A DNA stretch of 58,003 nucleotides. It comes from Ancylobacter amanitiformis (GTDB taxonomy: Bacteria; Pseudomonadota; Alphaproteobacteria; Rhizobiales; Xanthobacteraceae). Below the pieces are notes generated by a model that did not search any database, had not been told where the DNA came from, and was given only the letters and a program-made list of their open reading frames with translations. Every line of letters starts with the position of its first letter. Positions within the stretch are counted from its first letter, which is position 1. A program made the position numbers and the translations under genes. Location of the stretch: the NCBI RefSeq assembly GCF_030814815.1, contig NZ_JAUSVR010000020.1, forward strand, positions 1-58,003, read 5' to 3'. Shown here piece after piece: positions 33,120-41,167 of the stretch.

Positions 33120-34244
33120 ATGAACCGCTCTCCATTCGCGCTGGCGTTGGCGCTGGCAGGCCAGATCGCGCAGGCGGCGCAGGGCGTGCCGGCCGTTGCG
33201 GCGGCGACCGCGCTGATCTCCACCATTCTCGTCGGCCGCGCCCACGCCGCCGCGATCGTGGCGCCCGATGTGGTGGCGGACTGGCTGCTGCCGCGCTACG
33301 ACACGCTCGCCGCCACCACGGCCGCCCAGCGCGCGGCGTGGGAGGGGTTCTGCAAGGCTCCCGCCGCGGATGGGGTGGCGGAGCTGAAGGCGCGCTTCGC
33401 TGCCGTGTCCGATGCCTGGGCCTCGGTGGAGTTCATCACGTTCGGTCCGGTCATGCTGTCGCTGCGGGCGGACCGCTTCAACCTGTTCCCGGAGCGGCGA
33501 AACGCGGTGGGTCGCTCGGTGGCGGAGCTCATCGCCGACCCGACGGACGAACGGCTGCAACCGCAGCGCTTTTTCCGCCTCAGCGCGGCGGCGCAGGGCC
33601 TGCCGGCGCTGGAGCGCCTGCTCTATGACGACGGCGCAGCGGCCGCGCTGGTGGCGGGGCCGGAAGCCGCGCGGCGCTGCCAGCTCGGCCTCGCCATCGC
33701 CGACAATCTCGCCGGCATCGGGAAGGACATCCGCACCGGCTGGGGCGACCGCACATCCGGCCTGCTCGGCCAGCTTGTCGCCGGCAAGGCGGACCCGGTC
33801 TTTTTCCCCGATCCCGACTCGCTGCTCAGCCGGCTGGTGACCGACCTCGCCGGTGCCTATCAGCGGGCGGTCGACCAGCGCCTGCTGATCGTGCTGGGCA
33901 AGAGCCCGGAGGAGGCCAAGCCGCTTCTGGCCGACCGCCGCCGCAGCGGCCTCGCCAAACAGACCATCGTCGCCGAGATTGCCAGCGCTGGCGACCTCGC
34001 CCTGCGTCTCGCCAAGGGGCTCGGCACCACCGACCAGGCGGTTCTTGCCCGAACCATGGAGGCGGCGCGCGCCGCCGCGGACGCGCTGCCGGCCGATATC
34101 GGCACGGCGGCGACAGCCACGAAGGGGCGCCGGCAGTTGGAGGCCGCGGCGGTGGCGTTCAAGGCGGCGCAGGCCAGCGTCGCCACGCCGCTGGCGGCGG
34201 GGCTCGGCGTGCCGCTCGGCTTCAACGCGCTGGATGGCGACTGA
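33120..34244 (+). CDS. Second imelysin-family protein, HxxE motif changed
   Basis: A 374-residue exported helical protein of the imelysin family; the signal is within ALALALAGQIAQAAQG to GRAHAA. The position of the GxHxxE motif reads GLPALE (160-165), with Pro162 in place of His and Glu165 kept. The metal site of classic imelysins is therefore altered. Second imelysins of DHOR/DUF1513 clusters often look like this. It begins 12 bases after the cytochrome stop and ends 10 bases before the DUF1513 gene. Confidence 0.85.
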   Translation: MNRSPFALALALAGQIAQAAQGVPAVAAATALISTILVGRAHAAAIVAPDVVADWLLPRYDTLAATTAAQRAAWEGFCKAPAADGVAELKARFAAVSDAWASVEFITFGPVMLSLRADRFNLFPERRNAVGRSVAELIADPTDERLQPQRFFRLSAAAQGLPALERLLYDDGAAAALVAGPEAARRCQLGLAIADNLAGIGKDIRTGWGDRTSGLLGQLVAGKADPVFFPDPDSLLSRLVTDLAGAYQRAVDQRLLIVLGKSPEEAKPLLADRRRSGLAKQTIVAEIASAGDLALRLAKGLGTTDQAVLARTMEAARAAADALPADIGTAATATKGRRQLEAAAVAFKAAQASVATPLAAGLGVPLGFNALDGD

Positions 34245-34254
34245 GGAGGCGGGC

Positions 34255-35403
34255 ATGGCCATTTTCGATCTCTCCCGCCGTTCGCTGCTCAGCCGGCTCG
34301 GCGGGCTTGCGATGGCGCCGCGCGTGCTGTTCGGCGGTGCGGCGCACGCGCAGGACGACGCGCAGGACGACGCGCAAGACCACGCGCAAGACCACGCACT
34401 GGAGGCGGAGTGGCTGGCCACGGCCGGCATCGCGGGCGGCTTCGCCCCGGTCGTGCTCGCGCCCGATCGCACGGCCACCGCCGTTGGCAGCGGCGTGCAG
34501 CGGCTGCACTGGGTGGAGCCGAGCCCGGACGGGCGCACGGCGGTGGCGGTGGCGCGCCGGCCCGGCACCAGCGCCGTGCTGTTCGATCGCCGCGCCGGCA
34601 CGGTGCTGGCCGAATTCGAGCCGGGCGAGGGGCGGGTCTTCTCCGGCCATGGCCGCTTCATCGAGGGCGGCCGGCGCTTTCTGGCGGTGGAGATCGAGCG
34701 GGCGAGCGGGCAGGGGATCGTGACCCGCCGCGTCGTCGAGGCCGATTTCGCCATTGAGGCGGAATGGGCCTCCGCCGGCATCGGCCCGCACGACATGCTC
34801 CCGGTCGGTGGCGCGCTGATCGTCGCCAATGGCGGCATCGAGCCGCACACGCCCGAGGCGCTCGGCGCCGAGGTGGCGGGCGCCAGCGTCGCCCTCATCG
34901 ATGCAGTGAGCGGGGCGACCCGCGCGGTGATCGCATTGGAGGAGGATCTCGCCTCGCTGTCGCTGCGCCATCTGGCCGGCACGCCGGATGGGCTGACCGT
35001 GATCGCCGCGCAGGACCTCTTGGCCGATGGCGTGGCGCGGCCGCTGGTCTATGCGGTGGAGGAGGACCGGCTGCGCGCCTTCGACGCGCCGGAGGAGGAG
35101 TGGCGCGGCCTGCGGACCTATGTCGGCTCGGTGGCGGTGGATGCCTCGGGCGCCTATGTCGCCGCCGCCAGCCCGCGCGGCAACCGGGTGGCGGTGTGGC
35201 GGCGCGACGGGCGCTTCATCGGCTCGCTCACCCTGGTCGATGGCTGCGGCCTCGCGCCCACCCGCGCGGCGGGCCAGTTCCTGGCGACCAGCGGCCTCGG
35301 CGAAGTGGCGCTGATCGGGGTGGGTGCGGAGGGCGTCGGCGTCATCGCCCGGCGCCGGCAGCCGATGCGCTTCGATAACCACGCGACGCTGGTTCTGATG
35401 TAG
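34255..35403 (+). CDS. DUF1513 protein, Tat-exported beta-propeller
   Basis: A 382-residue periplasmic protein. Tat signal: SRRSLLSRLGGLAMAPRVLF. Right after cleavage lies a fourfold repeat AQDDAQDDAQDHAQDH, acidic with some His. The mature domain has propeller-like blades, including EFEPGEGRVFSGHGRF, IGPHDMLPVGGALIVANGGIEPHT and GSVAVDASGAYVAAASPRGN. GHGxF and IGPHD are typical DUF1513 signatures. The family almost always accompanies imelysins and DHOR cytochromes; its activity is unknown. It is the last gene of the operon, followed by a terminator. Confidence 0.9.
   Translation: MAIFDLSRRSLLSRLGGLAMAPRVLFGGAAHAQDDAQDDAQDHAQDHALEAEWLATAGIAGGFAPVVLAPDRTATAVGSGVQRLHWVEPSPDGRTAVAVARRPGTSAVLFDRRAGTVLAEFEPGEGRVFSGHGRFIEGGRRFLAVEIERASGQGIVTRRVVEADFAIEAEWASAGIGPHDMLPVGGALIVANGGIEPHTPEALGAEVAGASVALIDAVSGATRAVIALEEDLASLSLRHLAGTPDGLTVIAAQDLLADGVARPLVYAVEEDRLRAFDAPEEEWRGLRTYVGSVAVDASGAYVAAASPRGNRVAVWRRDGRFIGSLTLVDGCGLAPTRAAGQFLATSGLGEVALIGVGAEGVGVIARRRQPMRFDNHATLVLM
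34348..34395 (+). repeat. Fourfold 12-bp repeat in the DUF1513 gene
   Basis: Two copies of GCGCAGGACGAC are followed by two of GCGCAAGACCAC, in frame, encoding AQDD twice and AQDH twice at the start of the mature protein. The two versions differ by two bases and show stepwise duplication. Confidence 0.85.
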
Positions 35404-35415
35404 CGCGGCGGGGCA

Positions 35416-35446
35416 CCGGGCGGATAGCGCCCGGCTCTTTTCTTTT
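35416..35446 (+). terminator. Intrinsic terminator of the imelysin operon
   Basis: Stem CCGGGCG / CGCCCGG with loop GATAG, followed by CTCTTTTCTTTT. It starts 13 bases after the DUF1513 stop codon. Confidence 0.88.
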
Positions 35447-35515
35447 GCGGTGACGGGGAGGATAAGGACGGGCGCATGCCGTTCGATACTTTTTTATCCG
35501 CGTCGAGATTGTGAA

Positions 35516-36691
35516 ATGAACTCCCTGTTCGCGTCCCAGCCCACAACCGTGTTCGAGACCATGTCGGCATTGGCCCGCGCGCATGACGCGGTGAATCTCG
35601 GGCAGGGCTTTCCCGACGATCCCGGCCCGCTGGACGTGCGCGAGAAGGCGGCCGAGGCGGTGCTGAACGGCTGGAACCAGTACCCGCCGATGATGGGCGC
35701 GCCGGAACTGCGCCGCGCCGTCGCCGCGCATTACCGGGACTGGCAGGGGCTGGACCTCGATCCCGAGGCCGAGGTGATGATCACCTCCGGCGCCACCGAG
35801 GCGATTGCCGGCGCCTTGCTCGCGCTCATCGAGCCGGGCGACGAGGTGGTGCTGTTCCAGCCGCTCTACGACGCCTATCTGCCGCTGGTGCTGCGTGCCG
35901 GCGGCGTGCCCAGGCTGGTGCGGCTCGTGCCTCCGCACTGGAGTCTCACCGAGGAGGCGCTGGCGCAGGCCTTCTCACCGCGCACCCGCCTGGTGCTGTT
36001 CAACAATCCGCACAACCCGACGGGCCGCGTGTTCGGGCGCGAGGAACTGGAGCGGCTGGCGCGCTTCTGCACCCGCTCGGATGCGGTGCTGGTGAGCGAC
36101 GAGGTGTGGGAGCACGTGATCTTCGACGGGCGCGAGCATCTCAGCGTGCTGGCGCTGCCCGGCATGCGCGAGCGCGCGGTGAAGATCGGCTCGGCCGGCA
36201 AGATCTTCGGCATGACCGGGTGGAAGGTCGGCTTTGTCTGCGCCGCGCCCGCGCTCATGCGCGCGCTCTCGAAGGCGCACCAGTTCCTCACCTTCACCAC
36301 GCCGCCCGCGCTGCAGCACGCGGTGGCCTATGGGCTGGCCAAGGAGCGCGGCTGGTTCCTGTCCACCCGCGCCGGCCTGCAGCGTTCGCGCGACCGGCTG
36401 GCGGCGGGGCTGGCCTCCATCGGATTCAATGTGCTGCCCTCGGCCGGCACCTATTTCCTCAATGTCGATCTCGCCCCGCTGCATCCTGCCCCGCGCGGCG
36501 GCGATCCGCGCGACGAAGCCTTCTGCCGCACGCTGGTGGAGCGCTTCGGCGTCGCCGCCATTCCGGTCTCCGCCTTCTATGCGGAAGAGGCGGTGGATAC
36601 GGTCATCCGCTTCTGTTTCGCCAAGGCGGATTCCACGCTCGATCGCGCGGTGGAGCGGCTGGAGGCGGTCAGCCGGACGGCATTCGTCTAG
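35516..36691 (+). CDS. PLP-dependent aminotransferase (kynurenine/methionine aminotransferase-like)
   Basis: A 391-residue fold-type I aminotransferase. PLP lysine Lys229 lies in IGSAGKIFGMTGWKVGF; FNNPHNPTG and LVSDEVWEHVIFDG hold the cofactor. NLGQGFPDDPGP at the N-terminus and SLFASQPTTVFETMS match the kynurenine-oxoglutarate / methionine (YbdL) aminotransferase branch. It most likely transaminates aromatic or sulfur amino acids with 2-oxo acids. It is a single-gene unit between the imelysin operon terminator and the urea transporter promoter. Confidence 0.88.
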   Translation: MNSLFASQPTTVFETMSALARAHDAVNLGQGFPDDPGPLDVREKAAEAVLNGWNQYPPMMGAPELRRAVAAHYRDWQGLDLDPEAEVMITSGATEAIAGALLALIEPGDEVVLFQPLYDAYLPLVLRAGGVPRLVRLVPPHWSLTEEALAQAFSPRTRLVLFNNPHNPTGRVFGREELERLARFCTRSDAVLVSDEVWEHVIFDGREHLSVLALPGMRERAVKIGSAGKIFGMTGWKVGFVCAAPALMRALSKAHQFLTFTTPPALQHAVAYGLAKERGWFLSTRAGLQRSRDRLAAGLASIGFNVLPSAGTYFLNVDLAPLHPAPRGGDPRDEAFCRTLVERFGVAAIPVSAFYAEEAVDTVIRFCFAKADSTLDRAVERLEAVSRTAFV

Positions 36692-36803
36692 CGCCTGCCG
36701 CGCGCTGTATGCAGATAGGGCTTTCGTAGGGGAAGATTTGCCTAGTTTGGCGACAGGTCGCTCACGATTTAAGCGATTGATTGATTCGGAATTCGAAACT
36801 TTT

Positions 36804-36819
36804 GTTGCCGATCGGCAAC
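36804..36819 (+). promoter_or_regulatory. Perfect 16-bp palindrome upstream of urtA
   Basis: GTTGCCGATCGGCAAC is perfectly symmetric. It ends 19 bases before the -24 element of the sigma-54 promoter. Its position suggests an operator for a dimeric regulator of urea uptake; it does not resemble the NtrC consensus TGCACC-N5-GGTGCA. Confidence 0.6.
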
Positions 36820-36837
36820 CGACCCCGTCGCCGGCTT

Positions 36838-36855
36838 CTGGCACGCGCATTGCTA
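36838..36855 (+). promoter_or_regulatory. urtA: Sigma-54 (-24/-12) promoter of the urt-ure locus
   Basis: CTGGCACGCGCATTGCTA matches the consensus YTGGCACG-N4-TTGCW at every conserved position, with GG (36840-36841) and GC (36852-36853) twelve bases apart. Transcription would start near 36865, giving a leader of about 50 bases to urtA. This indicates RpoN-dependent expression with an enhancer-binding activator such as NtrC under nitrogen limitation. Confidence 0.88.
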
Positions 36856-36913
36856 ACTAATCCCCCGGCACGCGGACGGGGGTCCTGCGTGCGAACTCCA
36901 GAAGGGAAGAAAT

Positions 36914-38224
36914 ATGCTCAACCTGTTCACCCAGGCGCGGCGTGCGGCCGGTCGCGCTGCGGTCGGCGCGACAGTCCTCGCGCTGGCCGGCCTCACCGTG
37001 CCGGCCCACGCGCAGGAAACGATCAAGGTCGGCGTGCTTCATTCGCTCTCGGGCACGATGGCGATCAGCGAGACGACGCTGAAGGACACCGTGCTGTTCA
37101 TGGTGCAGGAGCAGAACGCCAAGGGCGGCGTGCTCGGCAAGAAGCTTGAAGCCGTCGTCGTCGATCCGGCGTCCAACTGGCCGCTCTTCGCCGAAAAGGC
37201 GCGCGAGCTGATCGCCAAGGACAAGGTCGCCGTGGTGTTCGGCTGCTGGACCTCGGTCTCGCGCAAGTCGGTCCTGCCGGTGTTCAAGGAGCTGAACAGC
37301 ATCCTGTTCTATCCCGTCCAGTACGAGGGCGAGGAGAGCGAGCGCAACGTGTTCTACACCGGCGCCGCGCCGAACCAGCAGGCGATCCCGGCGGTCGACT
37401 ACCTCATGGAAAATGAGGGCGTGAAGCGCTGGGTGCTCGCGGGCACCGACTATGTCTACCCGCGCACCACCAACAAGATTCTCGAAGCCTACCTGAAGTC
37501 CAAGGGCGTTCCCGCCGAGGACATCATGATCAACTACACGCCGTTCGGTCATTCGGACTGGCAGACCATCGTCGCCGACATCAAGAAGTTCGGCTCGGCC
37601 GGCAAGAAGACCGCCGTCGTGTCGACCATCAACGGCGATGCCAACGTTCCGTTCTACAAGGAACTCGGCAACCAGGGCATCAAGGCGACCGACATCCCGG
37701 TCGTGGCCTTCTCTGTGGGCGAGGAAGAACTCGCCGGCATCGACACCAAGCCGCTGGTCGGCCACCTCGCCGCGTGGAACTACTTCCAGTCGGTCGACAC
37801 GCCCGCCAACAAGGACTTCATCGCGAAGTGGCAGGCCTATACCAAGAACCCCAAGCGCGTGACCAATGACCCGATGGAAGCCACCGTCATCGGCTTCAAC
37901 ATGTGGGTCAAGGCGGTCGAGAAGGCCGGCACCACCGAGCCGGACAAGGTCATCCCGGCGCTGATCGGCGTCGCGGTGCCGAACCTGTCGGGCGGCTTCT
38001 CCGCCATGATGCCGAACCACCACATCACCAAGCCGGTGCTGATCGGCGAGATCAAGGATGACGGCCAGTTCGACATCGTCGAGCAGACCCCGGGCCTGAT
38101 CGTCGCCGAAGAGTGGTCGCCCCACCTCGAAGGCTCCAAGGACCTGATCTCCGATTGGCGTTCGCCGCTGAACTGCGGCAACTTCAACGTCAAGACCGGC
38201 AAGTGCGGCGGCGCGGGCAACTGA
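36914..38224 (+). CDS. urtA: Urea ABC transporter, substrate-binding protein
   Basis: A 436-residue periplasmic urea-binding protein (branched-chain amino-acid type, Peripla_BP). A signal peptide (AAVGATVLALAGLTVPAHA) precedes QETIKVGVLHSLSGTMAISE, the UrtA signature; VFGCWTSVSRKSVLPVFKELNSILFYP (in part), QYEGEESERNVFYTGAAPNQQ and PRTTNKILEAYLK also mark UrtA rather than amide or leucine binders. AGGGAAGAAAT before ATG 36914 is a good ribosome site. It is the first gene after the sigma-54 promoter; hairpins follow before urtB. Confidence 0.96.
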   Translation: MLNLFTQARRAAGRAAVGATVLALAGLTVPAHAQETIKVGVLHSLSGTMAISETTLKDTVLFMVQEQNAKGGVLGKKLEAVVVDPASNWPLFAEKARELIAKDKVAVVFGCWTSVSRKSVLPVFKELNSILFYPVQYEGEESERNVFYTGAAPNQQAIPAVDYLMENEGVKRWVLAGTDYVYPRTTNKILEAYLKSKGVPAEDIMINYTPFGHSDWQTIVADIKKFGSAGKKTAVVSTINGDANVPFYKELGNQGIKATDIPVVAFSVGEEELAGIDTKPLVGHLAAWNYFQSVDTPANKDFIAKWQAYTKNPKRVTNDPMEATVIGFNMWVKAVEKAGTTEPDKVIPALIGVAVPNLSGGFSAMMPNHHITKPVLIGEIKDDGQFDIVEQTPGLIVAEEWSPHLEGSKDLISDWRSPLNCGNFNVKTGKCGGAGN

Positions 38225-38248
38225 TCGCCCGATCCTGAAACGATGGGG

Positions 38249-38270
38249 ACCGGCGCTCATGGCGGCCGGT
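38249..38270 (+). other. Weak stem-loop after urtA
   Basis: ACCGGC and GCCGGT can pair across a ten-base loop 25 bases after the urtA stop. It has no T-run. Together with the stronger hairpin at 38310 it may lower transcription into urtB or protect the urtA message end. Confidence 0.4.
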
Positions 38271-38309
38271 TCTCATCAGCCACCGCGCCGTGTCGTGGCC
38301 CGCTACGAG

Positions 38310-38331
38310 GGAAGGCGGTCTTCCGCCTTCC
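38310..38331 (+). other. Strong hairpin between urtA and urtB
   Basis: GGAAGGCGG-TCTT-CCGCCTTCC is a perfect nine-base-pair stem with a four-base loop and no T-tract. It lies 50 bases before the urtB start. Such hairpins commonly stabilise the abundant binding-protein message relative to the permease genes. Confidence 0.75.
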
Positions 38332-38380
38332 GCTTCGCCGCCGGAACAAGGCTCCGGCCGTCCGCATCGCAGCTTGACGG

Positions 38381-40006
38381 ATGATGATGATTTCCAGCGC
38401 TCGACTTCGCCGCCTGTCCTGTGCGCTGTTGCTTGCCCTGTGCGGGCTGTGTGGCGCGCTCTTTTCCCAGCCCGCCGTGGCGCAGGATATCAGCTCCCCG
38501 CTCGCCCAGCTGGCGACCGACAGTTACGCCGATACGGAAGCCGCCCTCGGCGCGCTGGCCCTGAGCGGCAGCCCGGCCGCGGCGGGCATCGTCTCGGCGC
38601 TCGCCGATGGCAAGCTCGTCTTCTCCGCCGTGCCGCGCCAGGTATTCCTGCGCACCGAGGCCGGTCTGGTCGATCCGCTGACGCTCCAGCCGGTGGCCGA
38701 TCCGCCGGCCGTGAAGCCGGTGCGGGTCAATAACCGCGTGCGCCGCGCCATCGAGGCCGCCAATGGCACGCTCTCTCTCGTCAGTCCCGATCCCGCCAGG
38801 CGGCTGGAGGCGGCCACGGCCGTCGCCCGCTCGCGCGACACGGCGGCGCTGCCCGCGCTCGATCTGGCGCTTTCCAAGGAAGCCGATCCGAAGGTGAAGA
38901 CCGCGCTGACGCTGGCGCGCGCGTCCATCGTCATGGGCCAGCCCGGCGTCTCGGATGCCGAGCGGATCGCCGCCATCGGCCTCGTCGGCGCCGAGGGCAA
39001 CCAGGACGCGCTGGCGATCCTGCAAGGCGTGCCGGCCGAGTCCTCGCCGGCGGTGAAGCAGGCCGCGGCCGACGCCATTGCCGGCATCGAGCGCAGCCTT
39101 GCCATGTGGAGCATGGCGCAGAACGTGTGGTACGGACTCTCGCTCGGCTCCGTGCTGCTGCTCGCCGCCATCGGCCTTGCCATCACCTTCGGCGTGATGG
39201 GCGTCATCAACATGGCGCATGGCGAGATGGTGATGCTGGGCGCCTACACAACTTTCGTCGTGCAGGATGCCATCCGCACCTATAATCCCGGCCTGTTCGA
39301 CTGGTCGCTGATCATCGCCATCCCGCTCGCCTTCCTGTTCACCGGGCTGATCGGCGTCATCATCGAGCGCACGGTGATCCGGTTCCTGTATGGCCGGGCG
39401 CTGGAGACGCTGCTCGCCACCTGGGGCATCTCGCTCATCCTGCAGCAGGCGATCCGCACCATTTTCGGCCCCACCAACCGCGAGGTCGGGGCGCCGAGCT
39501 GGATGTCGGGCTCGTTCGATATCGGCCAGCTGGCCATTACCTCCGGCCGGCTGTGGATCATCGTCTTCGCCATCCTTGTCTTCGTCGCCCTGCTGGCGAC
39601 GCTGCGCATGACCCGCATCGGCCTTGAAATGCGGGCCGTGACGCAGAACCGCCGCATGGCCGCCTCCATGGGCATCCGCACCAACTGGGTGGACGCCATG
39701 ACCTTCGGCCTCGGTTCGGGCATTGCCGGCATTGCCGGCGTGGCGCTCAGCCAGATCGACAATGTCTCGCCGAACCTTGGCCAGAGCTACATCATCGACA
39801 GCTTCCTCGTCGTGGTGTTCGGCGGGGTGGGCAACCTGTGGGGCACGCTGGTCGGCGCCATGTCGCTCGGCATCGCCAACAAGCTGCTGGAGCCCTATGC
39901 CGGGGCGGTGCTCGGCAAGATCGCGCTGCTCGTCATCGTCATCCTGTTCATCCAGAAGCGCCCGCGCGGCCTCTTCGCTCTCAAGGGGAGGTCGATCGAA
40001 GCATGA
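38381..40006 (+). CDS. urtB: Urea ABC transporter permease UrtB
   Basis: A 541-residue permease of the LivH type with the long N-terminal extension typical of UrtB. Residues 1-35 form a signal-like segment, about 36-245 a periplasmic domain, then the membrane part begins at WYGLSLGSVLLLAAIGLAIT. GVMGVINMAHGEMVMLGAYT is the LivH/UrtB motif and FGGVGNLWGTLVGA a late conserved loop. The stop overlaps the urtC start (ATGA), so they are coupled. Start ATGs at 38381, 38384 and 38387 are equivalent. Confidence 0.95.
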   Translation: MMMISSARLRRLSCALLLALCGLCGALFSQPAVAQDISSPLAQLATDSYADTEAALGALALSGSPAAAGIVSALADGKLVFSAVPRQVFLRTEAGLVDPLTLQPVADPPAVKPVRVNNRVRRAIEAANGTLSLVSPDPARRLEAATAVARSRDTAALPALDLALSKEADPKVKTALTLARASIVMGQPGVSDAERIAAIGLVGAEGNQDALAILQGVPAESSPAVKQAAADAIAGIERSLAMWSMAQNVWYGLSLGSVLLLAAIGLAITFGVMGVINMAHGEMVMLGAYTTFVVQDAIRTYNPGLFDWSLIIAIPLAFLFTGLIGVIIERTVIRFLYGRALETLLATWGISLILQQAIRTIFGPTNREVGAPSWMSGSFDIGQLAITSGRLWIIVFAILVFVALLATLRMTRIGLEMRAVTQNRRMAASMGIRTNWVDAMTFGLGSGIAGIAGVALSQIDNVSPNLGQSYIIDSFLVVVFGGVGNLWGTLVGAMSLGIANKLLEPYAGAVLGKIALLVIVILFIQKRPRGLFALKGRSIEA

Positions 40007-41157
40007 GCCCGTCCGATACCCGTCCTCCCGCCCTCATCCCCACCAACGGCCTCGTCTTCCTCGGCGTGCTCGCCGCGGTGGCCGTGCTGGTGCCGCTGCT
40101 GAACCTGACCACCTCGCCCGACGCGGCCGTGCACGTGCCGACCTATGTCGTCTCGCTGCTCGGCAAATATCTCACCTACGCGCTGCTCGCGCTCTCGGTG
40201 GATCTCATCTGGGGCTATGTCGGCATTCTCTCGCTCGGCCAGGGCGCGTTCTTCGCTCTCGGCGGCTACGCGATGGGCATGTATCTGATGCGCCAGATCG
40301 GCACGCGCGGCGTGTATGGCGACCCGGTGCTGCCCGATTTCATGGTGTTCCTGAACTGGAAGGAACTGCCCTGGTTCTGGTACGGCTTCGACCTGTTCCC
40401 CTTTGCCCTGCTGATGGTCGTGCTGGCGCCGGGCATCCTGGCGCTGGTGTTCGGCTGGTTCGCCTTCCGCTCGCGCGTCACCGGCGTCTATCTCTCGATC
40501 ATCACGCAGGCAATGACCTTTGCCCTGCTGCTCGCCTTCTTCCGCAACGACATGGGCTTTGGCGGCAATAACGGACTGACCGATTTCAAGGACATACTCG
40601 GCTTCAACATCCAGTCGGATGGCACGCGGGCGGTGCTGTTCTTCCTCTCCGCGCTGGCGCTGGGGCTCGGCTATGTGCTCTGCCGCTTCCTCGTGCGCTC
40701 GCATTTCGGCAAGGTGCTGATCGCCATCCGCGATGCCGAGACGCGGGTGCGCTTCACCGGCTATCGCGCGGAAAACTACAAGCTGGTCGCCTTCGTGGTC
40801 TCGGCCATGCTGGCGGGCATTGCCGGCGCGCTCTACGTGCCGCAGGTCGGCATCATCAACCCGTCCGAATTCTCGCCGGCCAATTCGATCGAGATCATCG
40901 TGTGGGTGGCGGTCGGCGGGCGCGGCACGCTGGTCGGGGCGGCGCTCGGCGCGGTGCTGGTGAACTACGCGAAGACGTATTTCACCTCAGGCTTCCTCGC
41001 CCCGTACTGGCTGTTCATGCTTGGCGGGCTGTTCGTCGCCGTCACGCTGTTCCTGCCCAAGGGCATTGTCGGCACCTACTACGAATGGCGCGAGAAGCGG
41101 CGTCCGCCGGCCGATGCGGCGGGCGAGCCGCTGCCCGACCCGAAGCCGGCCGAGTGA
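40003..41157 (+). CDS. urtC: Urea ABC transporter permease UrtC
   Basis: A 384-residue LivM-type permease. About ten hydrophobic helices; signatures are YALLALSVDLIWGYVGILSLGQGAFFALGGYAMGMYLM (in part), GFGGNNGLTDFKDILGF, typical of UrtC, and VAVGGRGTLVGAALGAV. The first ATG (40003) overlaps the urtB stop by four bases. It pairs with UrtB to form the membrane channel. Confidence 0.95.
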   Translation: MSPSDTRPPALIPTNGLVFLGVLAAVAVLVPLLNLTTSPDAAVHVPTYVVSLLGKYLTYALLALSVDLIWGYVGILSLGQGAFFALGGYAMGMYLMRQIGTRGVYGDPVLPDFMVFLNWKELPWFWYGFDLFPFALLMVVLAPGILALVFGWFAFRSRVTGVYLSIITQAMTFALLLAFFRNDMGFGGNNGLTDFKDILGFNIQSDGTRAVLFFLSALALGLGYVLCRFLVRSHFGKVLIAIRDAETRVRFTGYRAENYKLVAFVVSAMLAGIAGALYVPQVGIINPSEFSPANSIEIIVWVAVGGRGTLVGAALGAVLVNYAKTYFTSGFLAPYWLFMLGGLFVAVTLFLPKGIVGTYYEWREKRRPPADAAGEPLPDPKPAE

Positions 41158-41167
41158 GGGGAACGCG

